Shown one piece after another: positions 55,241 through 63,303 of a stretch of 64,000 nt of DNA. The stretch is from positions 372,001 through 436,000 of the forward strand of contig NZ_BAABLD010000005.1 of assembly GCF_039544165.1 (NCBI RefSeq). The letters are read 5' to 3'. The notes under the pieces are model-generated. The model ran no database searches and was not told the origin of the DNA. It saw only the letters and a list, made by a program, of their open reading frames with translations. The stretch comes from Viridibacterium curvum (GTDB taxonomy: Bacteria > Pseudomonadota > Gammaproteobacteria > Burkholderiales > Rhodocyclaceae). Each line of letters begins with the position of its first letter. Within the stretch, counting starts at the first letter, position 1. The position numbers and the translations under genes are program-made.

Positions 55241-56263
55241 TCAGTGAAGTTCAAAAAAGCGCTTGCGGGCTGCCGCCGGCATGTCGCAGCCGATGGCATG
55301 GGCCCGCTTGAGCAGGTTCCAGTAATAACGATAAGACGCGCGGTCGTGAAGCTGTCCGTCCCGCTGTGTCGGACCCCAGTCCGCGTCCTGCGCGGCGCCG
55401 AGGATGTCGGTGGCCTCCTGCAGTGCACCGCCATCGGGGCGCATGGCGGCGAGGATGGCCTCAACCTGGTTGGGATGAATGCTCCACATGCGCAGAAAAC
55501 CAAACTCCTGCCGCGCACGTCCTGCATCTTGCAGAATCCGTGCCTGATCGCGCAGCTCGGTCGTAACGTTGTGCGTTGGTACGATGGCATGGGCCAGCGC
55601 GGCCGCAACGATGTCGGACTTCGCGCGACGCAGCAGGGGGTGATCGAACTGTCCGGGGCTTGTCATGGTGCTGGCGTCCAGCGCGCCATGATGGCTGCTG
55701 ACGAAGTCCATGAGACCGAAGTCCAGCGACTCGACACCGGGCAGCGTGGCAATGGCCCACACATCACGCAGTGCACCATGCGTTTCGATCAGCACATGCA
55801 AGGGGATCGGGCGGGGCGCGTGGCGGACGATGTGGTGCTGCGCTTCACAGTCGCGCAGCGCATGCAGAGCCAGCTTGACGTCATCAAGGCTACGCGCCTT
55901 GGGTAGCGTGACATAAGCGATGCGCGGACCGGCTTTGCGAATCAGGCATTGCAGATCGGCCAGCCAGCATGGGTGCGTGACATCGTGGATGCGCACACCG
56001 ATGCGACCGAACTGGTTCTCCGGGCTCATCAGCAGCGAAGCCACGAGTTCGGCATGCTGGCGCTCGTTGCCAACGGCAGCGCCGTCTTCGCAATCAAAGG
56101 TGATATCGATGGCCGGGATGCCGTCGCGCGAATATTCAACCTGCATGGCCATCGCGCGACGCATCAGCTTTTCGCTGCCGGCGTAGTGGTCGACTACGGG
56201 AAGCGAGGGGAGTTGCCGCCCCTCGGTGAGCAGCACGGTATCAGGATGCTGACGCGTGCTCAT
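55241..56263 (-). CDS. HpcH/HpaI-type CoA ester lyase (CitE-like)
   Basis: 340 residues. DITFDCEDGAAVGNE, PKARSLDDVKLALHALRD, PLHVLIETHGALRDVW and SLDFGLMDFVSSHHGA are the conserved blocks of the CitE/malyl-CoA lyase superfamily, whose members cleave or form malyl-, citramalyl- or citryl-type CoA esters in a Mg-dependent reaction. Embedding between mdh and acnB with 25- and 27-base gaps suggests a TCA or glyoxylate-related substrate, as in other betaproteobacteria; the exact one is unknown. Confidence 0.85.
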   Translation of the reverse strand: MSTRQHPDTVLLTEGRQLPSLPVVDHYAGSEKLMRRAMAMQVEYSRDGIPAIDITFDCEDGAAVGNERQHAELVASLLMSPENQFGRIGVRIHDVTHPCWLADLQCLIRKAGPRIAYVTLPKARSLDDVKLALHALRDCEAQHHIVRHAPRPIPLHVLIETHGALRDVWAIATLPGVESLDFGLMDFVSSHHGALDASTMTSPGQFDHPLLRRAKSDIVAAALAHAIVPTHNVTTELRDQARILQDAGRARQEFGFLRMWSIHPNQVEAILAAMRPDGGALQEATDILGAAQDADWGPTQRDGQLHDRASYRYYWNLLKRAHAIGCDMPAAARKRFFELH

Positions 56264-56288
56264 GTTCTTCCCGTTTCCCTCAGCGACC

Positions 56289-57281
56289 TCAGGCCAGCAA
56301 GTCTGCGACGCCAGCGCGCTCTTCTTCGAGTTCCTTCAGCGTGAAGTTCATCTTCTCGCGCGAGAACTCGTCGATTTCCAGACCTTGCACGCGGGTGTAT
56401 TCACCGTTTGCGCAGATCACGGGCACGCCATAGATGATGCCGGCCGGGATGCCGTAGGAGCCATCGGATTCGATACCCATGGTGACCCATTCGCCGTTCG
56501 AGCCGAGGAACCAGTCGCGCATGTGATCAATGGCGGCGTTGGCGGCAGATGCGGCCGACGACAGACCACGTGCTTCGATGATCGCCGCGCCACGCTTGCC
56601 GACGGTGGGCAGGAAGGTTTCACGGTTCCAGGTTTCGTCATTGATCAGCGTCTTGACGTTGTCACCGTTGCTGGTGACGAAGCGGTAGTCGGCGTACATC
56701 GTCGGCGAGTGGTTGCCCCACACGACGAGGTTCTTCAGCGAAGCGACGTCGCGGCCCGACTTGGAGGCCAGTTGCGACAGGGCGCGGTTGTGGTCCAGGC
56801 GCAGCATGGCGGTGAAGTTCTTGGCAGGAACGCGGCCGAACTTCTTGGCGGTCTCCTTGGCGATGTAGGCGTTGGTGTTGCAGGGGTTGCCGACAACCAG
56901 CACGCGGCAGTTCGGGTCAGCGTACTGGCCGATGGCGGCGCCTTGTACGGTGAAGATCTTGGCGTTTTCAGCCAGCAGGTCCTTGCGTTCCATGCCGGGG
57001 CCGCGCGGACGCGCGCCGACGAGCAGGGCCGCTTGCGAATCCTTGAAGGCAACGTTGGGGTCGTCCGTGGCGATCATGCCGGCCAGCAGCGGGAAGGCAC
57101 AGTCTTCCAGTTCCATCATCACGCCCTTGACCGCCTTTTGCGCTTGCGGCAGGTCGAGCAGCTGGAGGATCACCGGTTGGTCTTTGCCGAGCATTTCGCC
57201 ACTGGCAATGCGGAACAGCAGGCTGTAACCAATTTGACCGGCAGCGCCGGTGACGGTGACGCGAATGGGGGACTTGGACAT
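56289..57281 (-). CDS. mdh: Malate dehydrogenase
   Basis: 330 residues. RVTVTGAAGQIGYSLLFRIA binds NAD, LLDLPQAQKAVKGVMMELED is the typical second strand, NPCNTNAYIA is the substrate loop, and VVWGNHSPTMYAD carries the catalytic histidine. The 330-residue form is the cytosolic-type (LDH-like group II) MDH common in beta-proteobacteria. It opens the mdh-lyase-acnB operon, divergent from the GntR gene. SD is weak. Confidence 0.95.
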   Translation of the reverse strand: MSKSPIRVTVTGAAGQIGYSLLFRIASGEMLGKDQPVILQLLDLPQAQKAVKGVMMELEDCAFPLLAGMIATDDPNVAFKDSQAALLVGARPRGPGMERKDLLAENAKIFTVQGAAIGQYADPNCRVLVVGNPCNTNAYIAKETAKKFGRVPAKNFTAMLRLDHNRALSQLASKSGRDVASLKNLVVWGNHSPTMYADYRFVTSNGDNVKTLINDETWNRETFLPTVGKRGAAIIEARGLSSAASAANAAIDHMRDWFLGSNGEWVTMGIESDGSYGIPAGIIYGVPVICANGEYTRVQGLEIDEFSREKMNFTLKELEEERAGVADLLA

Positions 57282-57594
57282 TGAAAACTCCTGGATCAGT
57301 GGATCGCTGGTCTAAAAATCATCGGGGAGAGACGCCGTTGCCGCAGATCGGGGGATGCGTTCCAGCTGCTGCTTCTCATATGACAACAGGAGAAGCGGAG
57401 CAGGTGGCACGGAACGGCACAGCTGTGAATGTAGCGCAGCATTTCTTGCCATGCAGCATTCCTTGTGCGGTTCGTTGCCTAGATTGCGAAACGTGCCGAG
57501 AATACACCCGTTCAGTCATGTTCGTCAAAAGCTAACATATGTCTTATATAAGACGCAAGAGTGAATGTGGATGTTTTGAATTTTTTGTGCTTCA
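57282..57594. promoter_or_regulatory. mdh-gntR divergent control region with palindrome GTCTTATATAAGAC
   Basis: 313 bases between divergent TCA genes. GTCTTATATAAGAC (57541-57554) is a perfect 14-base palindrome, the size and AT-rich core of a GntR-family operator, 41 bases before the GntR start. The nearby TATATA could double as a -10 element. The remaining bases (57290-57520) show no further dyad I can name. Confidence 0.65.
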
Positions 57595-58332
57595 ATGCCG
57601 TCCATGGCACACCTGTCGCCGACTTTCAGTCCGTTGTACCAACAAATCAAGACCCTGATTCTTCAGGCACTTGAGGCAGGGGAGTGGACGCCGGGTCAGG
57701 CCATCCCGAGTGAGCAGGATCTGGCAACCCGGTTTGGTGTCAGCCAGGGGACCGTGCGCAAGGCCATTGACGAGCTCTCTTCAGAAAACATCCTGTTGCG
57801 TCGTCAAGGCAAAGGAACGTTTGTTGCCTCGCATCATGATCCGCGAGCATTATTCCGCTTCCTGCGCCTGGTGCCCCTGTCGGGCGGCGGCGCGCAGCCG
57901 GTGAGCATGCCGCTGGAATGCTGGAAGGCGCGGGCCGGACAGGAGGCGTCGAAGAATCTTCAGGTGGCGATGGGTAGTCCGCTGACCATTATCCGCCGTC
58001 TGTTGAAGTTCGATACCAAGCCGGTAGTGGTCGATGAGATCTACCTGCCGGGAGAAGTGTTTCAGGGCTTGTCCCTGGAGATGTTGCAGGACTGGGAGGG
58101 CTCGCTGTATAGCCTTTTCGAAACACGCTTCGGCTTGCGCATGATTCGTGCGTCCGAACGTATCCGTGCTGTGGCGGCCGAGCGCGCGCCGGCGGAGTTG
58201 CTGGGTGTGCCAGAACACACGCCCTTGTTGTCCGTAGAGCGTGTTGCTTATACGTATGGCGATAAGCCGGTCGAGTGGCGGCGGGGGCTGTATTCGACGG
58301 CAGAACATTTTTACCTGAACGAGCTCAGCTGA
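57595..58332 (+). CDS. GntR-family regulator, HutC/UTRA subgroup
   Basis: 245 residues. The N-terminal winged helix (LYQQIKTLILQALEAGEWTP, PSEQDLATRFGVSQGTVRKA, RRQGKGTFVA) is followed by a UTRA effector domain (about 90-235; LEMLQDWEGSLYSLFETRFG, RASERIRAVAAE, LLSVERVAYTYGDKPVEWRR). Position between the mdh and sdh operons, and the palindrome upstream, point to local control of TCA genes, most likely by sensing a TCA intermediate. ATG at 57595 or 57604. I avoid a gene symbol because naming differs between genera. Confidence 0.85.
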   Translation: MPSMAHLSPTFSPLYQQIKTLILQALEAGEWTPGQAIPSEQDLATRFGVSQGTVRKAIDELSSENILLRRQGKGTFVASHHDPRALFRFLRLVPLSGGGAQPVSMPLECWKARAGQEASKNLQVAMGSPLTIIRRLLKFDTKPVVVDEIYLPGEVFQGLSLEMLQDWEGSLYSLFETRFGLRMIRASERIRAVAAERAPAELLGVPEHTPLLSVERVAYTYGDKPVEWRRGLYSTAEHFYLNELS

Positions 58333-58415
58333 GGCTGAGGGCGCGCAGGGTGTTTGTGCAGGATCGTTTCAATAGAGCAGCGCGCGACGCTGCATGATTT
58401 GTGGAGGTGCAAGGT

Positions 58416-58805
58416 ATGGCAGAAGCTAGCGTCAGCAAGCCACGGCCCAAGCATCTGGATCTGGTCAAGATCCGGTTGCCACTGCCAGGGTTTGTTTCGA
58501 TTCTCCACCGTGTCAGCGGTGCAGGTCTCTTCCTCTGTTTGCCGCTGCTGGTGTGGCTCTTCGGCGCAAGCCTGGGCTCCCCCGAGCAGTTGGAGAGCTT
58601 CCGTGCCGTCATCGGCAATCCTTTCGTCAAGCTGATCCTTCTGGGTCTTCTCTGGGCCTACCTGCATCATTTCTGTGCAGGCATCCGCTTTCTCCTGCTT
58701 GATATGCACAAGGGCATCGAACTGCCGCAAGCGCGCTTCACCGCCGCTGTCGTGCTGGCTGTGAGCCTCGGCCTGACCGTTGCGATCGGAGTCTTCACAT
58801 GGTGA
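58416..58805 (+). CDS. sdhC: Succinate dehydrogenase cytochrome b556 subunit
   Basis: 129 residues. RPKHLDLVKIRLPLPGFVSI and ILHRVSGAGLFLCLP (heme/quinone region) with three transmembrane helices; HHFCAGIRFLLLDMHKG carries the heme ligand region. Anchors SdhAB and reduces ubiquinone. SD AGGTGCAAGG. The ATG of sdhD overlaps the stop by seven bases. Confidence 0.92.
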   Translation: MAEASVSKPRPKHLDLVKIRLPLPGFVSILHRVSGAGLFLCLPLLVWLFGASLGSPEQLESFRAVIGNPFVKLILLGLLWAYLHHFCAGIRFLLLDMHKGIELPQARFTAAVVLAVSLGLTVAIGVFTW

Positions 58806-59149
58806 AACGTCTTGTAGTCGGTGCCCACTACGGCTTCCGCGACTGGCTGATCCAGCGCCTGACCGCCGTCGTGATGGCGCTCTACACGCTGATCTTCGCG
58901 ATCAACGTGATCTTCTTCATGCCAGCCTGGGATAACGCTTCGTGGCGCAGCCTGTTCGCTGGCGGCTTCATGCGTTTCATTACCTTCCTGTTCTTCCTGT
59001 CGCTGTTCTATCACGCCTGGATTGGCGTTCGCGACATCTGGATGGATTACGTGAAGCCCATCAGTGTGCGCCTGACCCTGCACGCCATTACCGCTCTTTT
59101 GCTCATCGGCTACGCCGGCTGGGCAGCCCAGATTCTGTGGAGGCTCTAA
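58799..59149 (+). CDS. sdhD: Succinate dehydrogenase membrane anchor
   Basis: 116 residues with three transmembrane helices (LTAVVMALYTLIFAINVIFF, FITFLFFLSLFYHAWIGV, LHAITALLLIGYAGWAAQIL); HAWIGVRDIWMDYVKP holds the heme ligand and quinone-site residues typical of SdhD. Overlaps sdhC. Confidence 0.92.
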   Translation: MVKRLVVGAHYGFRDWLIQRLTAVVMALYTLIFAINVIFFMPAWDNASWRSLFAGGFMRFITFLFFLSLFYHAWIGVRDIWMDYVKPISVRLTLHAITALLLIGYAGWAAQILWRL

Positions 59150-60922
59150 TTGAAAGTCGCCAAGCGTACGTTTGATGCAGTGATCGTCGGTGCCGGTGGT
59201 GCCGGCATGCGCGCTGCGGTGACCCTGGCGGAGTCCGGTCTCAAGACCGCCGTCATTTCCAAGGTTTTTCCGACCCGTTCGCATACCGTTGCGGCGCAGG
59301 GTGGGGTGTCGGCTTCGCTGGGTAACTCCGAGCCTGACCACTGGACCTGGCACATGTATGACACGGTCAAGGGCTCCGACTGGCTCGGTGACCAGGACGC
59401 CATCGAGTTCATGTGCAAGCAGGCGCCGCAAGTCGTCGTCGAGCTTGAGCACTATGGCATGCCGTTTGACCGTACCGACGAAGGCAAGATTTACCAGCGT
59501 CCCTTCGGCGGTCATATGTCCAATTTCGGTGAGAAGCCTGTGCGCCGCGCCTGTGCGGCGGCTGACCGTACCGGTCACGCCATGTTGCACGCGCTGTATC
59601 AGCGCAACGTGCGTGCGAATACGCAGTTCTTCGTCGAATGGATGGCGCTCGATCTGCTGCGTGCTGCAGACGGCCGTGTGCTCGGCGTAATCGCCATGGA
59701 AATGGAAACCGGCGAGATCACCGTGTTCCAGGCCAAGGCTACGCTGTTCGCCACCGGCGGTGCCGGTCGCATCTACTACTCCTCGACCAATGCCTTCATC
59801 AACACCGGTGACGGCGTGGGCATGGCGGCGCGTGCCGGCATTCCGCTGGAAGACATGGAGTTCTGGCAGTTCCACCCGACCGGCGTGGCTGGCGCGGGCG
59901 TGCTGATTACCGAAGGCGTGCGTGGCGAGGGCGGAATCCTGCGCAACGCTTCGGGCGAGCGCTTCATGGAACGCTATGCACCGAATGCCAAGGACCTCGC
60001 TTCGCGTGACGTCGTCTCGCGTGCCATGGTCACGGAAATCAACGAAGGTCGCGGCTGTGGTCCCAACAAGGATCACGTGATGCTGGACATCACCCACCTT
60101 GATGCCGACGTGATCAACAAGCGTCTGCCGGGCATTCGCGAAATCTCCATCCAGTTCGCCGGTACCGACCCGATCAAGGCGCCGATCCCTGTCGTGCCGA
60201 CCTGCCACTACCAGATGGGTGGTATCCCCACCAACTACCGTGGCGAAGTGGTTGATTACGGCAATGTCATCCCCGGTTTCTACGCTGCCGGCGAATGTGC
60301 CTGTGCCTCGGTGCACGGTGCCAACCGCCTTGGCACGAACTCGCTGCTCGACCTGCTGGTCTTCGGCAAGAGTTCGGGCGAATCGATGGTCGAGTTCATC
60401 CGCAACGAGCCCGCAGCGCTGCCCGAGATCCCGCAAGGCGAGATCGACAAGGCGCTGGCGCGCGTCAATCGCCTGAACACACAGACCAACGGCGCGGATG
60501 TGGCCGAGACGCGTCTGGCCATGCAGCGCACGATGCAGGCGCATGCCGGCGTGTTCCGCTTCAAGGACATGCTGCAACAGGGTGTCGACAAGATCCTCGA
60601 GATCGAAAAGGCTGTGCAGCAGACCGAGATCAAGGACAAATCCATGGTCTGGAATACCGCACGTATCGAGGCGCTGGAGCTGGAAAACCTGATCGAGGTT
60701 GCCAAGGCCACCATGTTGTCGGCCAACGCGCGTACCGAATCGCGTGGTGCCCACGTGCGTGACGATGCACCGGACACCCCGGAGAATCCGAACGGCCGCG
60801 ATGACAAGAACTGGCTCAAGCACACCCTGTGGTATCGCGATGGCAACCGCCTCGAATACAAGCCGGTGAACCTCACGCCGCTGACCGTTGAAACCGTTGC
60901 GCTGAAGACGCGCGCGTACTGA
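59150..60922 (+). CDS. sdhA: Succinate dehydrogenase flavoprotein
   Basis: 590 residues. VIVGAGGAGMRAAVTLAESG binds FAD, SHTVAAQGG carries the histidine for covalent FAD attachment, HPTGVAGAGVLITEG and RYAPNAKDLASRDVVSRAM line the succinate site. TTG start directly after the sdhD stop (TAATTG); translational coupling is likely because no separate SD is visible. Confidence 0.96.
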   Translation: MKVAKRTFDAVIVGAGGAGMRAAVTLAESGLKTAVISKVFPTRSHTVAAQGGVSASLGNSEPDHWTWHMYDTVKGSDWLGDQDAIEFMCKQAPQVVVELEHYGMPFDRTDEGKIYQRPFGGHMSNFGEKPVRRACAAADRTGHAMLHALYQRNVRANTQFFVEWMALDLLRAADGRVLGVIAMEMETGEITVFQAKATLFATGGAGRIYYSSTNAFINTGDGVGMAARAGIPLEDMEFWQFHPTGVAGAGVLITEGVRGEGGILRNASGERFMERYAPNAKDLASRDVVSRAMVTEINEGRGCGPNKDHVMLDITHLDADVINKRLPGIREISIQFAGTDPIKAPIPVVPTCHYQMGGIPTNYRGEVVDYGNVIPGFYAAGECACASVHGANRLGTNSLLDLLVFGKSSGESMVEFIRNEPAALPEIPQGEIDKALARVNRLNTQTNGADVAETRLAMQRTMQAHAGVFRFKDMLQQGVDKILEIEKAVQQTEIKDKSMVWNTARIEALELENLIEVAKATMLSANARTESRGAHVRDDAPDTPENPNGRDDKNWLKHTLWYRDGNRLEYKPVNLTPLTVETVALKTRAY

Positions 60923-60938
60923 TCCCGGAGCCCATGAA

Positions 60939-61649
60939 ATGACCAACCGCGTTGTCAATTTCAAGATCTACCGCTACGACCCGGACAAGGACGCAGCGCC
61001 CTACATGCAGGACATTTCGGTCGAGCTTGACCCGTCGGACCGCAAGCTGCTCGATGCCCTGACCAAGCTGAAGGCCAAGGACGATTCGATGTCCTACCGC
61101 CGTTCCTGCCGTGAAGGCGTGTGTGGTTCGGACGCGATGAACATCAACGGCAAGAACGGCCTGGCCTGCCTGACCGACATCGACAGTCTCGCGCAGCCGA
61201 TCACGCTGCGTCCGCTGCCTGGCCTGCCGGTCATTCGCGACCTCATCGTCGATATGACTCAGTTCTTCAAGCAGTACCACTCGATCAAGCCCTACGTGGT
61301 CAACAACACGCCGGCACCGGAGCGCGAGCGCCTGCAGACGCCGGAAGAACGCGAGGAGCTCAACGGCCTCTACGAGTGCATCCTGTGCGCCTGCTGCTCG
61401 ACGAGCTGCCCGAGCTTCTGGTGGAACCCTGACAAGTTCGTCGGCCCGGCTGGCCTGCTTGCTGCTTACCGTTTCATCGCTGATACGCGCGACGAAGAGA
61501 CCAACGAGCGCCTCGATAACCTTGAAGACCCGTATCGCCTGTTCCGTTGCCACACGATCATGAACTGTGTGGATGTGTGCCCCAAGCACCTCAACCCGAC
61601 CAAGGCGATCGGCAAGATCAAGGAATTGATGCTGTCGCGAGCTGTGTGA
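60939..61649 (+). CDS. sdhB: Succinate dehydrogenase iron-sulfur protein
   Basis: 236 residues. The [2Fe-2S] cluster ligands lie in SCREGVCGSDAMNINGKNGL and its downstream Cys, the [4Fe-4S] and [3Fe-4S] ligands in CILCACCSTSCPSF and CVDVCPKHLNP. Transfers electrons from FAD to quinone. SD GGAG is 11 bases before the ATG. Confidence 0.97.
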   Translation: MTNRVVNFKIYRYDPDKDAAPYMQDISVELDPSDRKLLDALTKLKAKDDSMSYRRSCREGVCGSDAMNINGKNGLACLTDIDSLAQPITLRPLPGLPVIRDLIVDMTQFFKQYHSIKPYVVNNTPAPERERLQTPEEREELNGLYECILCACCSTSCPSFWWNPDKFVGPAGLLAAYRFIADTRDEETNERLDNLEDPYRLFRCHTIMNCVDVCPKHLNPTKAIGKIKELMLSRAV

Positions 61650-61652
61650 GCC

Positions 61653-61919
61653 ATGAGCCTGCATGCCCAGCGTGAGAAGGTGAAATGGCGAGCCCGCCGT
61701 GGGTTGCTGGAGCTTGACCTCTTTTTCACCCGCTTTCTCCAGAATGACCTGGAGGCGCTGGATGCGGCTCAGCTGGACAACCTGCTTGATCTGCTGGTCT
61801 GCGATGACCACGAGCTCTGGGCGATGCTGAACGGCACGAAAGACTGTGAAGTAGAGCGCTGGAAATCGATGGTGACGCTGCTGAAGAGTCGCGCACCGGA
61901 TTGTGCAGGAACTATTTAA
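61653..61919 (+). CDS. sdhE: SDH assembly factor (flavinylation factor SdhE)
   Basis: 88 residues. VKWRARRGLLELDLFFTRFL is the RGLLELD motif of the SdhE/YgfY family, required for covalent FAD attachment to SdhA. It sits three bases after sdhB. Its 3' end overlaps an open frame leading into gltA, whose real start is 42 bases further on. Confidence 0.92.
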   Translation: MSLHAQREKVKWRARRGLLELDLFFTRFLQNDLEALDAAQLDNLLDLLVCDDHELWAMLNGTKDCEVERWKSMVTLLKSRAPDCAGTI

Positions 61920-61960
61920 ACCTCGATGTAAACCTCGGTTCTGTTGAAGGGATAGAAATC

Positions 61961-63262
61961 ATGACGACCCCGCGTAATGCCACCCTGACCCTGGACGGTC
62001 AGTCCTACGAGTTCCCCGTTCTTTCCGGCAGCGTCGGGCCGGATGTCATCGACATCCGTTCGCTCTATGCGAAGTCTGGCGCCTTCACCTTTGACCCCGG
62101 CTTCATGTCGACGGCCGCCTGCAAGTCCTCGATCACCTACATCGACGGTGACAAGGGCGAGCTGATGTATCGCGGCTACCCCATCGCCAACCTGGCTGAG
62201 AACTGCAACTTCCTCGAAACCTGCTACCTGCTCAAGAACGGCGAGCTGCCCAACAAGGTGCAGTACGACGAATTCGAAGGCACGGTGCGCAAGCACACCA
62301 TGGTGCATGAGCAGCTGACACGTCTGTACCAGGGCTTCCGTCGCGATGCGCACCCGATGGCCATCCTCGTCGGCGTGGTGGGCGCGCTGTCTGCCTATTA
62401 CCAAGACTCGCTGGACATCTCCAACCCCGAGCACCGCAACATCGCTGCGATCCGCCTGATCGCAAAGATGCCGACCATCGTTGCGATGGCCTACAAGTAC
62501 ACCGTGGGTCAGCCCTTCATGTTCCCGCGCAACGATCTGGGCTACGCCGAGAACTTCCTGCACATGATGTTCGCGACGCCGTGCGAAGAGTACAAGCCGA
62601 ATCCCGTGCTGGCTCGCGCACTCGACCGCATCCTGATCCTGCACGCTGACCACGAGCAGAACGCTTCGACCTCGACCGTGCGTCTGTCCGGTTCGTCGGG
62701 CGCCAACCCCTTCGCCTGTATCGCAGCCGGCATCGCCTGTCTGTGGGGTCCGGCACACGGCGGCGCCAACGAAGCTTGCCTCGTGATGCTGGAAGACATC
62801 ATGCAGCAGGGCGGTGTCGAGAAGATTGGTGAGTTCATCGCCAAGGTCAAGGACAAGAACTCCGGCGTCAAGCTGATGGGCTTCGGTCACCGTGTTTACA
62901 AGAACTACGATCCGCGCGCCACGCTGATGCGCGAGACCTGTCACGAAGTGCTGAGCGAACTGGGCCTGCAGGACGACCCGATGTTCAAGCTCGCCATGGC
63001 ACTCGAAAAGATCGCGCTGGAAGACGAGTACTTCGTGTCCCGCAAGCTCTACCCGAACGTCGATTTCTACTCCGGCATCGTGCAGAAGGCCATGGGCATC
63101 CCCGTGCCGCTGTTCACCGGCATCTTTGCACTGGCCCGCACCATCGGCTGGATTGCGCAGTGGAACGAAATGATCGGTGACCCCGAACAGAAGATTGGCC
63201 GTCCCCGTCAGCTCTACACCGGCGCTACGCCTCGCAGCGTGACGCCGATGTCGCTGCGCTGA
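61961..63262 (+). CDS. gltA: Citrate synthase (type II)
   Basis: 433 residues. LMYRGYPIANLAENCNFLET, HADHEQNASTSTVRLSGSSG, GPAHGGANEACLVMLEDI and GFGHRVYKNYDPRA hold the catalytic histidines and the citrate-binding residues of hexameric type II citrate synthases, which are NADH-inhibited. The start at ATG 61961 follows GAAGG; the longer frame from 61901 overlaps sdhE and is not used. Confidence 0.97.
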   Translation: MTTPRNATLTLDGQSYEFPVLSGSVGPDVIDIRSLYAKSGAFTFDPGFMSTAACKSSITYIDGDKGELMYRGYPIANLAENCNFLETCYLLKNGELPNKVQYDEFEGTVRKHTMVHEQLTRLYQGFRRDAHPMAILVGVVGALSAYYQDSLDISNPEHRNIAAIRLIAKMPTIVAMAYKYTVGQPFMFPRNDLGYAENFLHMMFATPCEEYKPNPVLARALDRILILHADHEQNASTSTVRLSGSSGANPFACIAAGIACLWGPAHGGANEACLVMLEDIMQQGGVEKIGEFIAKVKDKNSGVKLMGFGHRVYKNYDPRATLMRETCHEVLSELGLQDDPMFKLAMALEKIALEDEYFVSRKLYPNVDFYSGIVQKAMGIPVPLFTGIFALARTIGWIAQWNEMIGDPEQKIGRPRQLYTGATPRSVTPMSLR

Positions 63263-63303
63263 GCTGCACGCGGCCCTGATCACATAGAAGAGGTGAACAA
63301 ATA

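Noticed and set aside
58667..60964. 765-codon minus-strand frame opposite sdhCDA
   Set aside because: Antisense shadow of sdhC, sdhD and sdhA, which have full family motifs.
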